Assembly: GCA_021772595.1 (NCBI GenBank)
Contig: JAJFLS010000139.1
Location: forward strand, 1 to 8,215
Source of the DNA: Opitutales bacterium
GTDB lineage: Bacteria; Verrucomicrobiota; Verrucomicrobiia; Opitutales; Opitutaceae
DNA: 8,215 nucleotides
Direction of reading: 5' to 3'
Below the pieces are notes generated by a model. That model was not told the DNA's origin, made no database searches, and saw only the letters and a program-made list of their open reading frames with translations. How positions within the stretch are numbered: the first letter of the stretch is position 1; each line of letters opens with the position of its first letter. Position numbers and translations under genes: made by a program. Positions 1-6,637 of this stretch are shown here, piece by piece.

Positions 1-53
1 CCACGTCCGTGGAGAGTTGATCTTGCGTTGCGGACGCGGGCTGAAGCTCCGCG
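1..53. repeat. Palindromic sequence at window edge
   Basis: Bases 1-12 form a perfect 5-bp hairpin (CCACG, TC loop, CGTGG). Bases 35-39 (CGCGG) pair with 49-53 (CCGCG) around a 9-nt loop. The element may continue to the left of the window, so its limits are unknown. By its GC-rich paired arms it looks like the dispersed intergenic palindromes found elsewhere in the window, but it does not share the arm sequences of elements B, C or D. Its function is not known; a REP-like dispersed repeat is a guess. Confidence 0.35.
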
Positions 54-174
54 CTACTTTGCATCCGTGACACGACAAGAATGACCCTTTTTTACCCCCC
101 AAAAATGAAAGGACGCGTCCCGAAGGTGTCAGTAGTGAATATCTGCGCCATCTGTTTGCCACCCCGGGGAATGA

Positions 175-216
175 TCATTAGCCTTGTCCCTAATTCATTG
201 GCCTTGTCCCTAATTC
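175..216. repeat. 20-bp tandem duplication upstream of EEP gene
   Basis: A 22-nt stretch at 175-196 recurs at 195-216 with a 20-bp period and one mismatch (A180 against G200). The shared core is GCCTTGTCCCTAATTC at 181-196 and 201-216. The array ends 20 nt before the chosen ATG of the EEP gene, so it lies where a promoter or leader would be. A 20-bp period is not a multiple of three, which argues that this stretch is not coding and that the ORF extension back to 81 is not used. Confidence 0.75.
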
Positions 217-236
217 CTGTCCATCCGTTAACGATT

Positions 237-1160
237 ATGAAAATGAATCGATTTTTTGAAAACGCAATTTTGCTGTTCTTGGTTCAGGTCGCTTTAGGCG
301 CTGTCGCGCATGGGCAGAAGGACAATGATCAGGACTTTGCGGAGCAAAGGCTCAAAGTGATGACCTATAATATCAAGTTCGCCAGCCCGACTTTTGAGCC
401 GTCCTGGTCGGTACGCCGCGACTGGCAAGTGGACATGATTAACGAATACGCTCCGGACATCATTGGAACCCAAGAAGGTCTGAAGGGACAGATCGACTTC
501 CTGATGGACGAGCTGACCGACTATGTCGTAGTCGGGGAAGGACGCAAAGGAGGGGATGCGGACGAGCATATGGCTATCTTCTTCAAGCGCGACAAGTTCC
601 GTCTCCGCGAAATGGGTACATTCCAGCTCTCTGAAACGCCGGAAATCCTGGGAAGTGGACCGGAGGTAAATCCTCGAATCGTAACCTGGGCGCGTCTGGC
701 AATCATAAATCGGCCACCGGATGGAGAAGACGGCCGCTACCCAGAAAACTACCGAGGGCACTGGAGTGATACCCAGGAATTTTACGTTTTCAACACGCAT
801 TTCTTCACAGGGAGGAGTGGCTACAATATGGCGAAGCTAAACAGCGCCAAACTCATCATGGAGCGAATCAATGCGTTTGATCGCTTCGGCGAATGGACGA
901 AAGACCGGCCTGTGTTTCTAGTGGGCGATTTCAACGCAAGACCGGGAGGAGACGTGTATAGAATTTTTGTTGGAGACGAGGAGTCGGACGATCCGCTCTT
1001 GCTGAAAGACAGCTCCCAGCCAGGCCAGGGGATCGACTGGATTTTGTACAAGGGAAATGTCGAAGTCCTCAGCTTCGAGAAGGTGGATTACAACGTGAAT
1101 GGAGTCTATCCATCCGATCACAAGCCAGTTGTAGCAGAATTTCAGTTGATCGAAAGATGA
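237..1160 (+). CDS. Secreted endonuclease/exonuclease/phosphatase (EEP) family hydrolase
   Basis: This is a 307-residue metal-dependent phosphodiesterase or phosphatase of the EEP (DNase I-like) fold. The family motifs appear in order: the MTYNIKF strand with N45, DIIGTQE with metal-binding E80, the VFNTHFF strand with H188, LVGDFNARPG with D231 and N233, IDWILY with D267, and YPSDHKPV with the D294-H295 catalytic pair. The N-terminus has a basic start and a hydrophobic run at about residues 10-24, ending in GAVAHGQ, so export is likely. An in-frame ATG at 81 would add 52 residues but would bury that signal peptide and run through a tandem duplication. ATG 237 is therefore preferred; ATG 243 is equally possible, and no strong Shine-Dalgarno site decides. 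The family includes DNases, sphingomyelinases and inositol phosphatases. The close resemblance is to uncharacterised secreted members, so the substrate is unknown. All catalytic motifs are intact. Confidence 0.9.
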   Translation: MKMNRFFENAILLFLVQVALGAVAHGQKDNDQDFAEQRLKVMTYNIKFASPTFEPSWSVRRDWQVDMINEYAPDIIGTQEGLKGQIDFLMDELTDYVVVGEGRKGGDADEHMAIFFKRDKFRLREMGTFQLSETPEILGSGPEVNPRIVTWARLAIINRPPDGEDGRYPENYRGHWSDTQEFYVFNTHFFTGRSGYNMAKLNSAKLIMERINAFDRFGEWTKDRPVFLVGDFNARPGGDVYRIFVGDEESDDPLLLKDSSQPGQGIDWILYKGNVEVLSFEKVDYNVNGVYPSDHKPVVAEFQLIER

Positions 1161-1236
1161 AGCTAAACAGGTGCGGCTAAGCGCGGATTGGGGTCGGGGA
1201 GCCTCTAGGAGGGGTCCTGATAAATGGAAATACATT

Positions 1237-1301
1237 CGGGGCGGCGCCCGAAGGCTACCTCTTTGAAGCAGATTTCAGGGTAGCGAACGGGCGCCGCCCC
1301 G
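1237..1301. repeat. 65-bp palindromic intergenic element, copy B1
   Basis: Arms 1237-1250 and 1288-1301 are exact 14-bp reverse complements (CGGGGCGGCGCCCG), followed inward by GCTACC/GGTAGC at 1254-1259 and 1279-1284. TGGAA at 1225-1229 and TTCCA at 1302-1306 may extend the pairing. Each arm is itself a small hairpin (GGGC/GCCC), so the unit resembles two inverted REP-like hairpins (BIME-like). A second copy of the same length lies at 6477-6541 in the opposite orientation; about 51 of 65 positions agree by hand alignment. It lies between two co-directional genes. No T-run follows it, so it is not an obvious intrinsic terminator. Confidence 0.85.
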
Positions 1302-1392
1302 TTCCAACGATTCGCCAAGCTGACTTATTTAACAATCTCTTAGGCGAGACTAGCGACCAACAAAAAGCGGAACGTTTATCCCTGTAAAATGA

Positions 1393-1430
1393 ATTGCTCA
1401 ATAAGGCCCGCATGCTATTCTCAGAGCAAT
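1393..1430 (+). promoter_or_regulatory. Possible leader hairpin abutting amidohydrolase start
   Basis: ATTGCTC at 1393-1399 is the reverse complement of GAGCAAT at 1424-1430. Inside it, AATA (1400-1403) pairs with TATT (1416-1419), leaving a 4-nt bulge (1420-1423) and a 12-nt loop. The stem ends one base before the ATG at 1432, so in mRNA it would cover the ribosome-binding region. A role in limiting translation is inference. A 7-bp repeat can arise by chance, and no conservation data are available. Confidence 0.3.
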
Positions 1431-1431
1431 C

Positions 1432-2508
1432 ATGACCCCTGCAGCTAAAATTCTCTACCTCGTCGCAGGAGCCGCGCTAGTAGGCGCTCGCCTACAAGCG
1501 GCCGATCGCGACTTCGAGACCTTTCCAAAGATCGATATCCATGTTCATATCTATGAAGATGTTCCCGCATTCCATGAAATCATGGAGGAGATCAATATCA
1601 TCAAAGTTCTGAACGTAAGCGTTCGAGCAATGACTGCCGATGTATTCGAGTATCGCAAGGTCGGGGCGCGGCAACTGGCTCACGATCACCCGGGCGGCTT
1701 TTCTTGGGCCTCCACTTTCCCTCTCTGGAATATAAACGAACCGGGGTACGTAGGAAAAACGATCAACGTTCTCGATGAGAGTTTCGCCGATGGCGCGATT
1801 GCCGTCAAAGTCTGGAAGGATGTGGGTTTGGAAGTGAAAAACGAGCATGGGGATCACATTCATTTCGATGACGCGAAATTCGATCCAATCGTCGAACATA
1901 TCGTGGCGAATGGGAGACCGGTTCTCGGGCATCTCGCCGAACCGATCCATGCCTGGAGGCCGCTCGATGAGGAAAATCCACTGCATCGCTATCAACTGAG
2001 CAATCCGCAATGGCATTTTTACGGAAAACCGGAAATGCCGAGCTACGAGAAAATCATCGCGGCCCGAGACGCTCGCGTTGCCCGGCATCCAGAGATGACC
2101 TTCGTCGCGTTTCACTTGGGCAGCATGTCCCATGACGTCGGCATGGTGGACAGCCGCTTGGCTATCTACCCAAATATGCACGCAGGAGTCGCCGGACGCG
2201 TGAAGTTCCTGACACGTCAGTCCTCCGAGAAGGTCCGGGCATTTTTCATAAAACATCAAGACCGTCTCATGTACGGGACCGACCTCACAATTGAGACTTG
2301 GGGCAGTCGTACCGTGCCCGTCACTCCTGAAGAGAATGCCGAGTTTAAAGAGAGCCTCAAAAAACGCTACCGAGACGATTGGGACTACTTCGTCTCAGAA
2401 GGAGACGTGGACCACGACGGTTTCGCAACTCAAGGTTTGAACCTGCCCACAGAAGTACTTGAGAAATTCTACTACAAGAACGCCCAGCGGATCATCCCAG
2501 GGCTTTAG
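1432..2508 (+). CDS. Exported amidohydrolase-2 family protein (TIM barrel)
   Basis: This 358-residue metal-dependent hydrolase belongs to the amidohydrolase-related superfamily (PF04909-like). The first barrel strand carries IDIHVHIYED with metal ligands H37 and H39. AVKVWKD holds candidate lysines K126/K129; VLGHLAEP gives H167; FVAFHLGS gives H228; and YGTDL supplies the catalytic D284. The C-terminal LP-EVLEKFYYKNAQRI segment is typical of the family. Residues 1-23 (MTPAAKILYLVAGAALVGAR then LQA) look like a signal peptide ending in an AxA-like site, so it probably acts in the periplasm. The substrate cannot be read from sequence; the superfamily includes decarboxylases, lactonases and deacetylases. 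The start has no clear Shine-Dalgarno site, but an upstream start is unlikely because the signal peptide begins here. A probable terminator follows in element C. A 255-residue frame on the opposite strand is a shadow. Confidence 0.88.
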   Translation: MTPAAKILYLVAGAALVGARLQAADRDFETFPKIDIHVHIYEDVPAFHEIMEEINIIKVLNVSVRAMTADVFEYRKVGARQLAHDHPGGFSWASTFPLWNINEPGYVGKTINVLDESFADGAIAVKVWKDVGLEVKNEHGDHIHFDDAKFDPIVEHIVANGRPVLGHLAEPIHAWRPLDEENPLHRYQLSNPQWHFYGKPEMPSYEKIIAARDARVARHPEMTFVAFHLGSMSHDVGMVDSRLAIYPNMHAGVAGRVKFLTRQSSEKVRAFFIKHQDRLMYGTDLTIETWGSRTVPVTPEENAEFKESLKKRYRDDWDYFVSEGDVDHDGFATQGLNLPTEVLEKFYYKNAQRIIPGL

Positions 2509-2509
2509 C

Positions 2510-2658
2510 TCTACTTTGTTAATGTATCTCGATATTTTTTCGATTGGCAAAAAGGTAGGGAGGACTGGCTCAGTCCTCCGTTTTTGAGGTACTTCGGAGG
2601 ATCGAGCCGAACCTCCCTACCCTATTTACTATCCAAAATATTCATTTAACAAAGTAGA
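2510..2658. repeat. Nested palindromic element C, MITE-like, 149 bp
   Basis: The outer ends are exact 13-bp inverted repeats: TCTACTTTGTTAA at 2510-2522 and its reverse complement at 2646-2658. Inside lies a second inverted repeat, GGTAGGGAGG at 2554-2563 against CCTCCCTACC at 2612-2621, which contains two smaller hairpins (2559-2579 and roughly 2586-2615). TTAG occurs on both sides (2505-2508 and 2660-2663), one base away from each outer repeat, which might be a worn target-site duplication or chance. The left end starts two bases after the amidohydrolase stop codon and the right end lies 39 bases before the desaturase ATG, so the element fills most of the spacer. It has no coding capacity. 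The outer and inner repeats are seen directly; mobility is inference. Confidence 0.6.
2559..2585 (+). terminator. Probable rho-independent terminator after amidohydrolase
   Basis: GGAGGACT (2559-2566) pairs with AGTCCTCC (2572-2579) to give an 8-bp GC-rich stem with a 5-nt loop (GGCTC). One G and then five Ts (2581-2585) follow. It sits about 50 nt past the amidohydrolase stop codon and forms the left arm of element C. The stem and T-run fit an intrinsic terminator, although the T-run is short. Confidence 0.5.
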
Positions 2659-2697
2659 CTTAGAGACTGCCCAACAAGGGCACTGCAAGATCGCAAA

Positions 2698-3702
2698 ATG
2701 CCAGACGAAACACAGAGCCACTCCAAAGATCGGGAAACGTGGAACCACAAGACACCGGTGATCTTCTCGCCGTTGTTCGATTGGCCACCGAGCCCGAAAG
2801 CTTTTGTTATCGCGTTGACCAAGCGTTGGGTAACCTTCTCCCGGAACGTGATCTTTCTGATGCTTGCATGGCTGGTCTACCGTTATTCCCTGCAGGACCT
2901 GTCGCATATGCAGTCGCTGTCAGCGGACTGGATAATACCCATCTTCCTCCGCAATATCCTGTTCATGACGGTGATCGCCGGCGGGCTTCACCTGTACTTG
3001 TTTACATTCCGAGCGCAGGGCAAACGGCTCAAGTATGACTCACGCGAACAGCTGGAAAAAAGCGGCAAATTCTCGTTTCGCAATCAAGCCTGGGACAACA
3101 TATTCTGGTCGCTGGCCAGCGGAGTGACGACCTGGACAGCCTACGAAGTATTGTATCTTTGGGCACTCGCCAACGGCGTCGTGCCAACATTCGCATTTGC
3201 CGATCACCCATTTGTATTTGTATTGTGGTTGCTTATCCTTCCGGTACTGACCTCCTCGCACTTTTATTTTATTCATCGGCTGCTGCACTGGCCACCGCTA
3301 TACAGACGTGTTCATCGATTGCACCACCGCAATATCCAGATCGGTCCTTGGTCTGGGATGTCGATGCATCCGATCGAGCACCTTATCTACATTTCTTCAG
3401 CGCTTGTTCATTTTGTCATCCCATCGCATCCGGTAATCCTGCTAGTGCACCTTTACAGCCGGTGCTTAGGGCCGGCTTTCTCTCATGCTGGTTTCGAGAA
3501 GTTGCTCGTCAAGGATACATCCGTTTTCGATGCAGCCGACTTCCACCATCAATTGCATCACCGTTTCTTTGAATGCAACTACGGAACCCTCGACGCCCCA
3601 TGGGATCGATGGTGCGGTTCTTCCCACGATGGATCCGACGAGGCAACAGTGAGGGTTAGAGAGCAACGAAAGCGCATGTACCGAAACAGGCCTCCTGCCT
3701 AA
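2698..3702 (+). CDS. Sterol desaturase / fatty acid hydroxylase family membrane protein
   Basis: This 334-residue integral membrane di-iron oxygenase belongs to the fatty acid hydroxylase/sterol desaturase superfamily (PF04116-like). The full histidine set is present: HRLLH (H193, H197), HRLHH (H206, H209, H210), HPIEH (H224, H228), SHAG (H263) and HHQLHH (H283, H284, H287, H288), followed by the family's NYGTLDAPWDRWCG C-terminal block. Hydrophobic stretches at about 49-65, 79-103, 133-157, 170-192 and 229-252 would anchor it in the inner membrane with the histidines on the cytoplasmic side. There is no cleavable signal peptide. Known members hydroxylate or desaturate fatty acids, sterols or carotenoids using O2; this one's lipid substrate is unknown. 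The ATG at 2698 has no strong ribosome-binding site. The gene sits between two nested palindromes (C upstream, D downstream), so its promoter must lie inside or just right of element C unless it is read through from upstream. Confidence 0.9.
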   Translation: MPDETQSHSKDRETWNHKTPVIFSPLFDWPPSPKAFVIALTKRWVTFSRNVIFLMLAWLVYRYSLQDLSHMQSLSADWIIPIFLRNILFMTVIAGGLHLYLFTFRAQGKRLKYDSREQLEKSGKFSFRNQAWDNIFWSLASGVTTWTAYEVLYLWALANGVVPTFAFADHPFVFVLWLLILPVLTSSHFYFIHRLLHWPPLYRRVHRLHHRNIQIGPWSGMSMHPIEHLIYISSALVHFVIPSHPVILLVHLYSRCLGPAFSHAGFEKLLVKDTSVFDAADFHHQLHHRFFECNYGTLDAPWDRWCGSSHDGSDEATVRVREQRKRMYRNRPPA

Positions 3703-3757
3703 TTTGTACCGAGGAATCAATGACAACTGAAAACCACGCGCCTTGCGACTGCGTATT

Positions 3758-3894
3758 CGCGTCAACTTAAGCTGAAAGCGACGGTTCGCCGATTGTAGGA
3801 GCCTGCTTGCAGGCGATTAATCCCCAGGGCGATGGCGAAGAAAATTATCGCCTGCAAGCAGGCTCCTACAATCGAAAACACTTAAGCTGACGCG
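3758..3894. repeat. Nested palindromic element D, 137 bp with 28-bp perfect arms
   Basis: The inner arms 3790-3817 and 3847-3874 are perfect 28-bp reverse complements around a 29-nt loop. Each arm contains its own hairpin, GCCTGCTTGCAGGC (3801-3814) and GCCTGCAAGCAGGC (3850-3863), so the unit looks like two REP-like sequences in inverted orientation. An outer inverted repeat, CGCGTCARCTTAAG, lies at 3758-3771 and 3881-3894 with one mismatch, giving the same nested plan as element C but with unrelated sequence. The TGTAGGAGC head of the arm recalls REP sequences of fluorescent pseudomonads; that likeness is from memory and untested. No T-run follows the stem. The rest of the 325-nt spacer (3703-4027) shows no gene, and I see no convincing promoter in it. 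Confidence 0.75.
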
Positions 3895-4027
3895 TATTTG
3901 CTCAGCGGGACCATTATCCGTCGGCCGCTACCAAATTTACCGAAAACCACAGGAATCGCTTCCTTTGGGCACAGTCTCCTAGTATTAATCCTGTCCTCTC
4001 TACCCCCGCCGTATAAGGCATCATATC

Positions 4028-6433
4028 ATGAAAAATTGGACGCTCGCACTTCTAATCACCCTGGGCCTGGCCGGCCTGAACCAGCCAGCAATCGGTCAGG
4101 AACAGGATGAGAATTGGCTCTCTCGCTTCCTGGACCAACTCGATCCAGAAAGCGCTGTGATGGAAGAGATAAAACTCCTGGGGGACAATCCATCCAGAGT
4201 GGACATCATTGAGACTGCGGCTAGCTATTTCCGATCGCGGCAGCCCCTGAGCTCACTATGGGTGATCTCGACAACTGCGTCTGCCACCGCGCAAGATATC
4301 GAGCAAGCTGACAAGGCGATCAATCACATAATCACCGACCGATCCGGCGAATTCCCGCTCCCGGATAAACTTCCCTGGTTTAATGCTCCTGAGAAGCTGG
4401 CGACACTCTCCCGGTTTCCGCATTTTGATTACCTGACTCGCGCGTATTCGTCTACTCAGGACGAGCGCTATGCACGTGCAATGGTCAGAGACATGCTGGA
4501 CTTCGTTGAGCACGTCACGCTTTCAAGATCCGTAGACTATCACGTTCAGGTCGCTGCGAACACCAATCCCTGGAACTGGGTGCTGCTCCAATGGCGCGTG
4601 AAGCGATGGATCGACGTCTTGGCGCATCTCAGAGAATCATCCTCTTTGTCCGATGAAGATTATCTGCGTATTCTGCGTTACATGTGGGACGAGGTGGATT
4701 GGCTCGTGCCCAACAAGATCCTCGGGCTCCACAACGGAACGCTCGGCAATGCGTCCACCATACTCTATGCGTCGCTCCAGTATCCCGAAGCGCGTGCGGC
4801 AGAGTTCTGGCAGGACGATTCAACAGCCCTACTGGACGGTTTCCTGGATACCGCCTTCTACCCACGCGAGTTTCTCATCGAATTGACGCTGGGATACTCC
4901 GAGGGCACCCTGTTGATGTGCACTTCGATGTTTGAAGCGCTCCCCGATTCCCCGGCCAAAGAGAGAATCTCTCCAAAACTGGAAGCCATCTTCGATGCCC
5001 ACGTTGGCATGATGAAACCGGACCGCAGCATTCCTCGATATGGGGATCACGGCATTTACGATATCCGCGATCGCGTCCTGCGCAAAGGCGACCAACTTTT
5101 CAACCGGCCCGATTTGGCCCGGATAGCAGATCAGTCTAATGCCAGCGAACGATCCGGCGGCCTCCAGTCCTTTCCGTTCGAATCGAACCCGTATTACCTT
5201 AGTGGGTACTACGCGATGCGCAACGGATGGGACGTCGATGCGCAGTACCTTTCGATGGACGCCGGCCCATTCGGCACCAATCACCAACACGGCGACAAGT
5301 TAAGCATCACCCTATCGGCCGATGGCGCTGCCTTCATTGTCGACCCGGGCACATCGCTGTACACATCCGCCGAGCCAGGACCCCGTTACGATATGCGGTT
5401 CGGTTTTCTACACAATGTGGTCACGATTGACGGCATTGATCCCAATACCGGATGGGATCGTCACTACGCATTTGACGTCCTAGAAAACCGATGGGTCACC
5501 AATCCGGGCTACGATTTCCTGGAGGGTACGTATGAGTTCAGAAACAACTTGCTAGACGCCCTATGGCGTAGAAGCGTCTTCTTTGTCAAAGGCGAGTATT
5601 GGATCATACTCGATGCCATTTACGGCGAAGGAGAACACCACGTCGAAAGTAATCTGCAGTTCATGGTAGGCAACGAGGTCCAGCTCGACGACGATCGCGC
5701 CCAAGCGACCGCTCCCAACGGGGCCGCTCTTGATGTAGTACAGGTTTTAGGACCAGGCCTACAGTCGGAAGTCCTAATCGGCGACACCCATTTCCCCGGC
5801 ACGACCTTTCTTACGCAGTATCCAAGTTTCGTCGACTGGCAACCCGGCGGTCGCGGATGGGTCGGGTCATTCGGCAATCATTCGCCACTGGACCCAGTTC
5901 GGACGCACCCCGCTCCCGCTCTCCTGAAATCCGGGACAGTGAAACTTCCTTTCAAGTCAGTAACGATCCTAACACCTTCGATCGACAAGCAGCCGCGGCA
6001 AGCTCAGGTTCGAGTAATCGAAGACCACCCAGATAGACTCACCGTTGAAATCGTCACGGATTCGAAGCAAGTCGATCAGTTCTCCTGGCGCTTGGCCGAT
6101 TGGCCGGATCATAGCGAAAAAATCTCCGACGACTCCGGTTGGTGGATACGCAGGGTCGAAGGCGAGGTTACCAGAATCATCGTAATGAACGAAAATTCCG
6201 TGGCCATCGATTCAGGTCGGGAAACGATCGAACTCACCTTCGATGGTCCCTTCGAGGGGCGGCTCGACCGAACAGACAACGGCTGGATACTAACACCAGA
6301 TGCTTACAACGCAGTCACACCTGAACTTCTGAAATTCGAGATAGCGCGAGACGGACGCGTCGACTCCTACAGGACTGAAAGTGCCCAACCACTTCAACCC
6401 AACGCGGGGCATCGGTTGATTTTGGAGCGATAA
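4028..6433 (+). CDS. Secreted heparinase II/III family polysaccharide lyase
   Basis: This 801-residue exported protein belongs to the heparinase II/III superfamily, which cleaves uronate-containing polysaccharides by beta-elimination. A signal peptide (about residues 1-23, ending in AIGQ) is followed by an alpha-helical toroid (about 30-370) and a beta-sandwich region (about 385-800) that opens with the PF07940-like block. Candidate catalytic residues by analogy with PL15/PL17/PL21 lyases are H235-N236 (LHNGTLGN), Y290 (LGYSEGT) and H419/H421 in NHQHGDKLSITL, with D423 in the usual metal or fold position. RYGDHG at 337-342 also matches the family style. The length is near that of PL12/PL17-type enzymes; the PL family cannot be fixed by eye. 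ATG 4028 directly begins the signal peptide, with AAGG about 10 nt upstream as a weak ribosome-binding site. The convergent neighbour is a sulfatase, which suggests a sulfated glycan, but the two are not co-transcribed. Confidence 0.88.
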   Translation: MKNWTLALLITLGLAGLNQPAIGQEQDENWLSRFLDQLDPESAVMEEIKLLGDNPSRVDIIETAASYFRSRQPLSSLWVISTTASATAQDIEQADKAINHIITDRSGEFPLPDKLPWFNAPEKLATLSRFPHFDYLTRAYSSTQDERYARAMVRDMLDFVEHVTLSRSVDYHVQVAANTNPWNWVLLQWRVKRWIDVLAHLRESSSLSDEDYLRILRYMWDEVDWLVPNKILGLHNGTLGNASTILYASLQYPEARAAEFWQDDSTALLDGFLDTAFYPREFLIELTLGYSEGTLLMCTSMFEALPDSPAKERISPKLEAIFDAHVGMMKPDRSIPRYGDHGIYDIRDRVLRKGDQLFNRPDLARIADQSNASERSGGLQSFPFESNPYYLSGYYAMRNGWDVDAQYLSMDAGPFGTNHQHGDKLSITLSADGAAFIVDPGTSLYTSAEPGPRYDMRFGFLHNVVTIDGIDPNTGWDRHYAFDVLENRWVTNPGYDFLEGTYEFRNNLLDALWRRSVFFVKGEYWIILDAIYGEGEHHVESNLQFMVGNEVQLDDDRAQATAPNGAALDVVQVLGPGLQSEVLIGDTHFPGTTFLTQYPSFVDWQPGGRGWVGSFGNHSPLDPVRTHPAPALLKSGTVKLPFKSVTILTPSIDKQPRQAQVRVIEDHPDRLTVEIVTDSKQVDQFSWRLADWPDHSEKISDDSGWWIRRVEGEVTRIIVMNENSVAIDSGRETIELTFDGPFEGRLDRTDNGWILTPDAYNAVTPELLKFEIARDGRVDSYRTESAQPLQPNAGHRLILER

Positions 6434-6476
6434 CCGTCCTTTGTTCCGTTTAATACCATATACTGCACTTTTCATC

Positions 6477-6541
6477 CGGGACGGCACCCGGACGCTACCC
6501 TAGAACTCCCTTCAAATAGGTAGCGTACGGGCGCCGTCCCG
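6477..6541. repeat. 65-bp palindromic intergenic element, copy B2
   Basis: Arms 6477-6499 and 6519-6541 are reverse complements over 23 positions with one A-C mismatch and one G-T pair. Read on the minus strand, the unit aligns end to end with the element at 1237-1301 (about 51 of 65 positions), including TTTGAAG in the centre, so this copy is inverted relative to the first. It lies in the convergent spacer between lyase and sulfatase. The stem could stall transcription from either side, but only a weak GTTTT follows it on the plus strand. Confidence 0.85.
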
Positions 6542-6563
6542 AACGTTTTCCCACTTATTAGAC

Positions 6564-6626
6564 GCTCTCCCATCATCCAATCTCCCAGTCACCCAATCTC
6601 CCCATCCCTCCGTCTCTCAATCTCTG
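6564..6626. repeat. Degenerate 8-bp tandem repeat, purine-rich on the minus strand
   Basis: Read on the minus strand from 6626 down to 6564, the sequence divides into eight units in 8-bp phase, one of them 7 bp: CAGAGATT, GAGAGACG, GAGGGATG, GGGAGATT, GGGTGACT, GGGAGATT, GGATGAT and GGGAGAGC. Two units are identical (GGGAGATT). The tract lies 12 nt beyond the sulfatase stop codon and is nearly all purine on that strand. Its role is unknown; it may be a slipped-strand microsatellite that has since diverged. Confidence 0.6.
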
Positions 6627-6637
6627 GCTGGAATTCC

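Noticed and set aside
81..236. N-terminal extension of the EEP protein back to ATG 81
   Set aside because: It would bury the signal peptide at residues 53 onward and translate a tandem duplication of 20-bp period; its residues look unlike the family.
294..800. 168-residue open frame on the minus strand
   Set aside because: It overlaps the EEP gene's conserved motifs and has no recognisable family feature.
1161..1431. CRISPR or tRNA in the spacers
   Set aside because: The repeats are inverted pairs without regular spacers, and no cloverleaf could be traced in this or the other spacers.
1492..2259. 255-residue open frame on the minus strand
   Set aside because: It lies wholly inside the amidohydrolase gene, which has all family motifs; the antisense translation shows no recognisable domain.
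3898..4110. 70-residue frame overlapping the lyase start
   Set aside because: It runs out of frame into the lyase signal peptide and has no ribosome-binding site or family motif.
6477..6541. Bidirectional intrinsic terminator for lyase and sulfatase
   Set aside because: The stem is strong but lacks a proper T-run on either strand, so it is kept as a repeat only.
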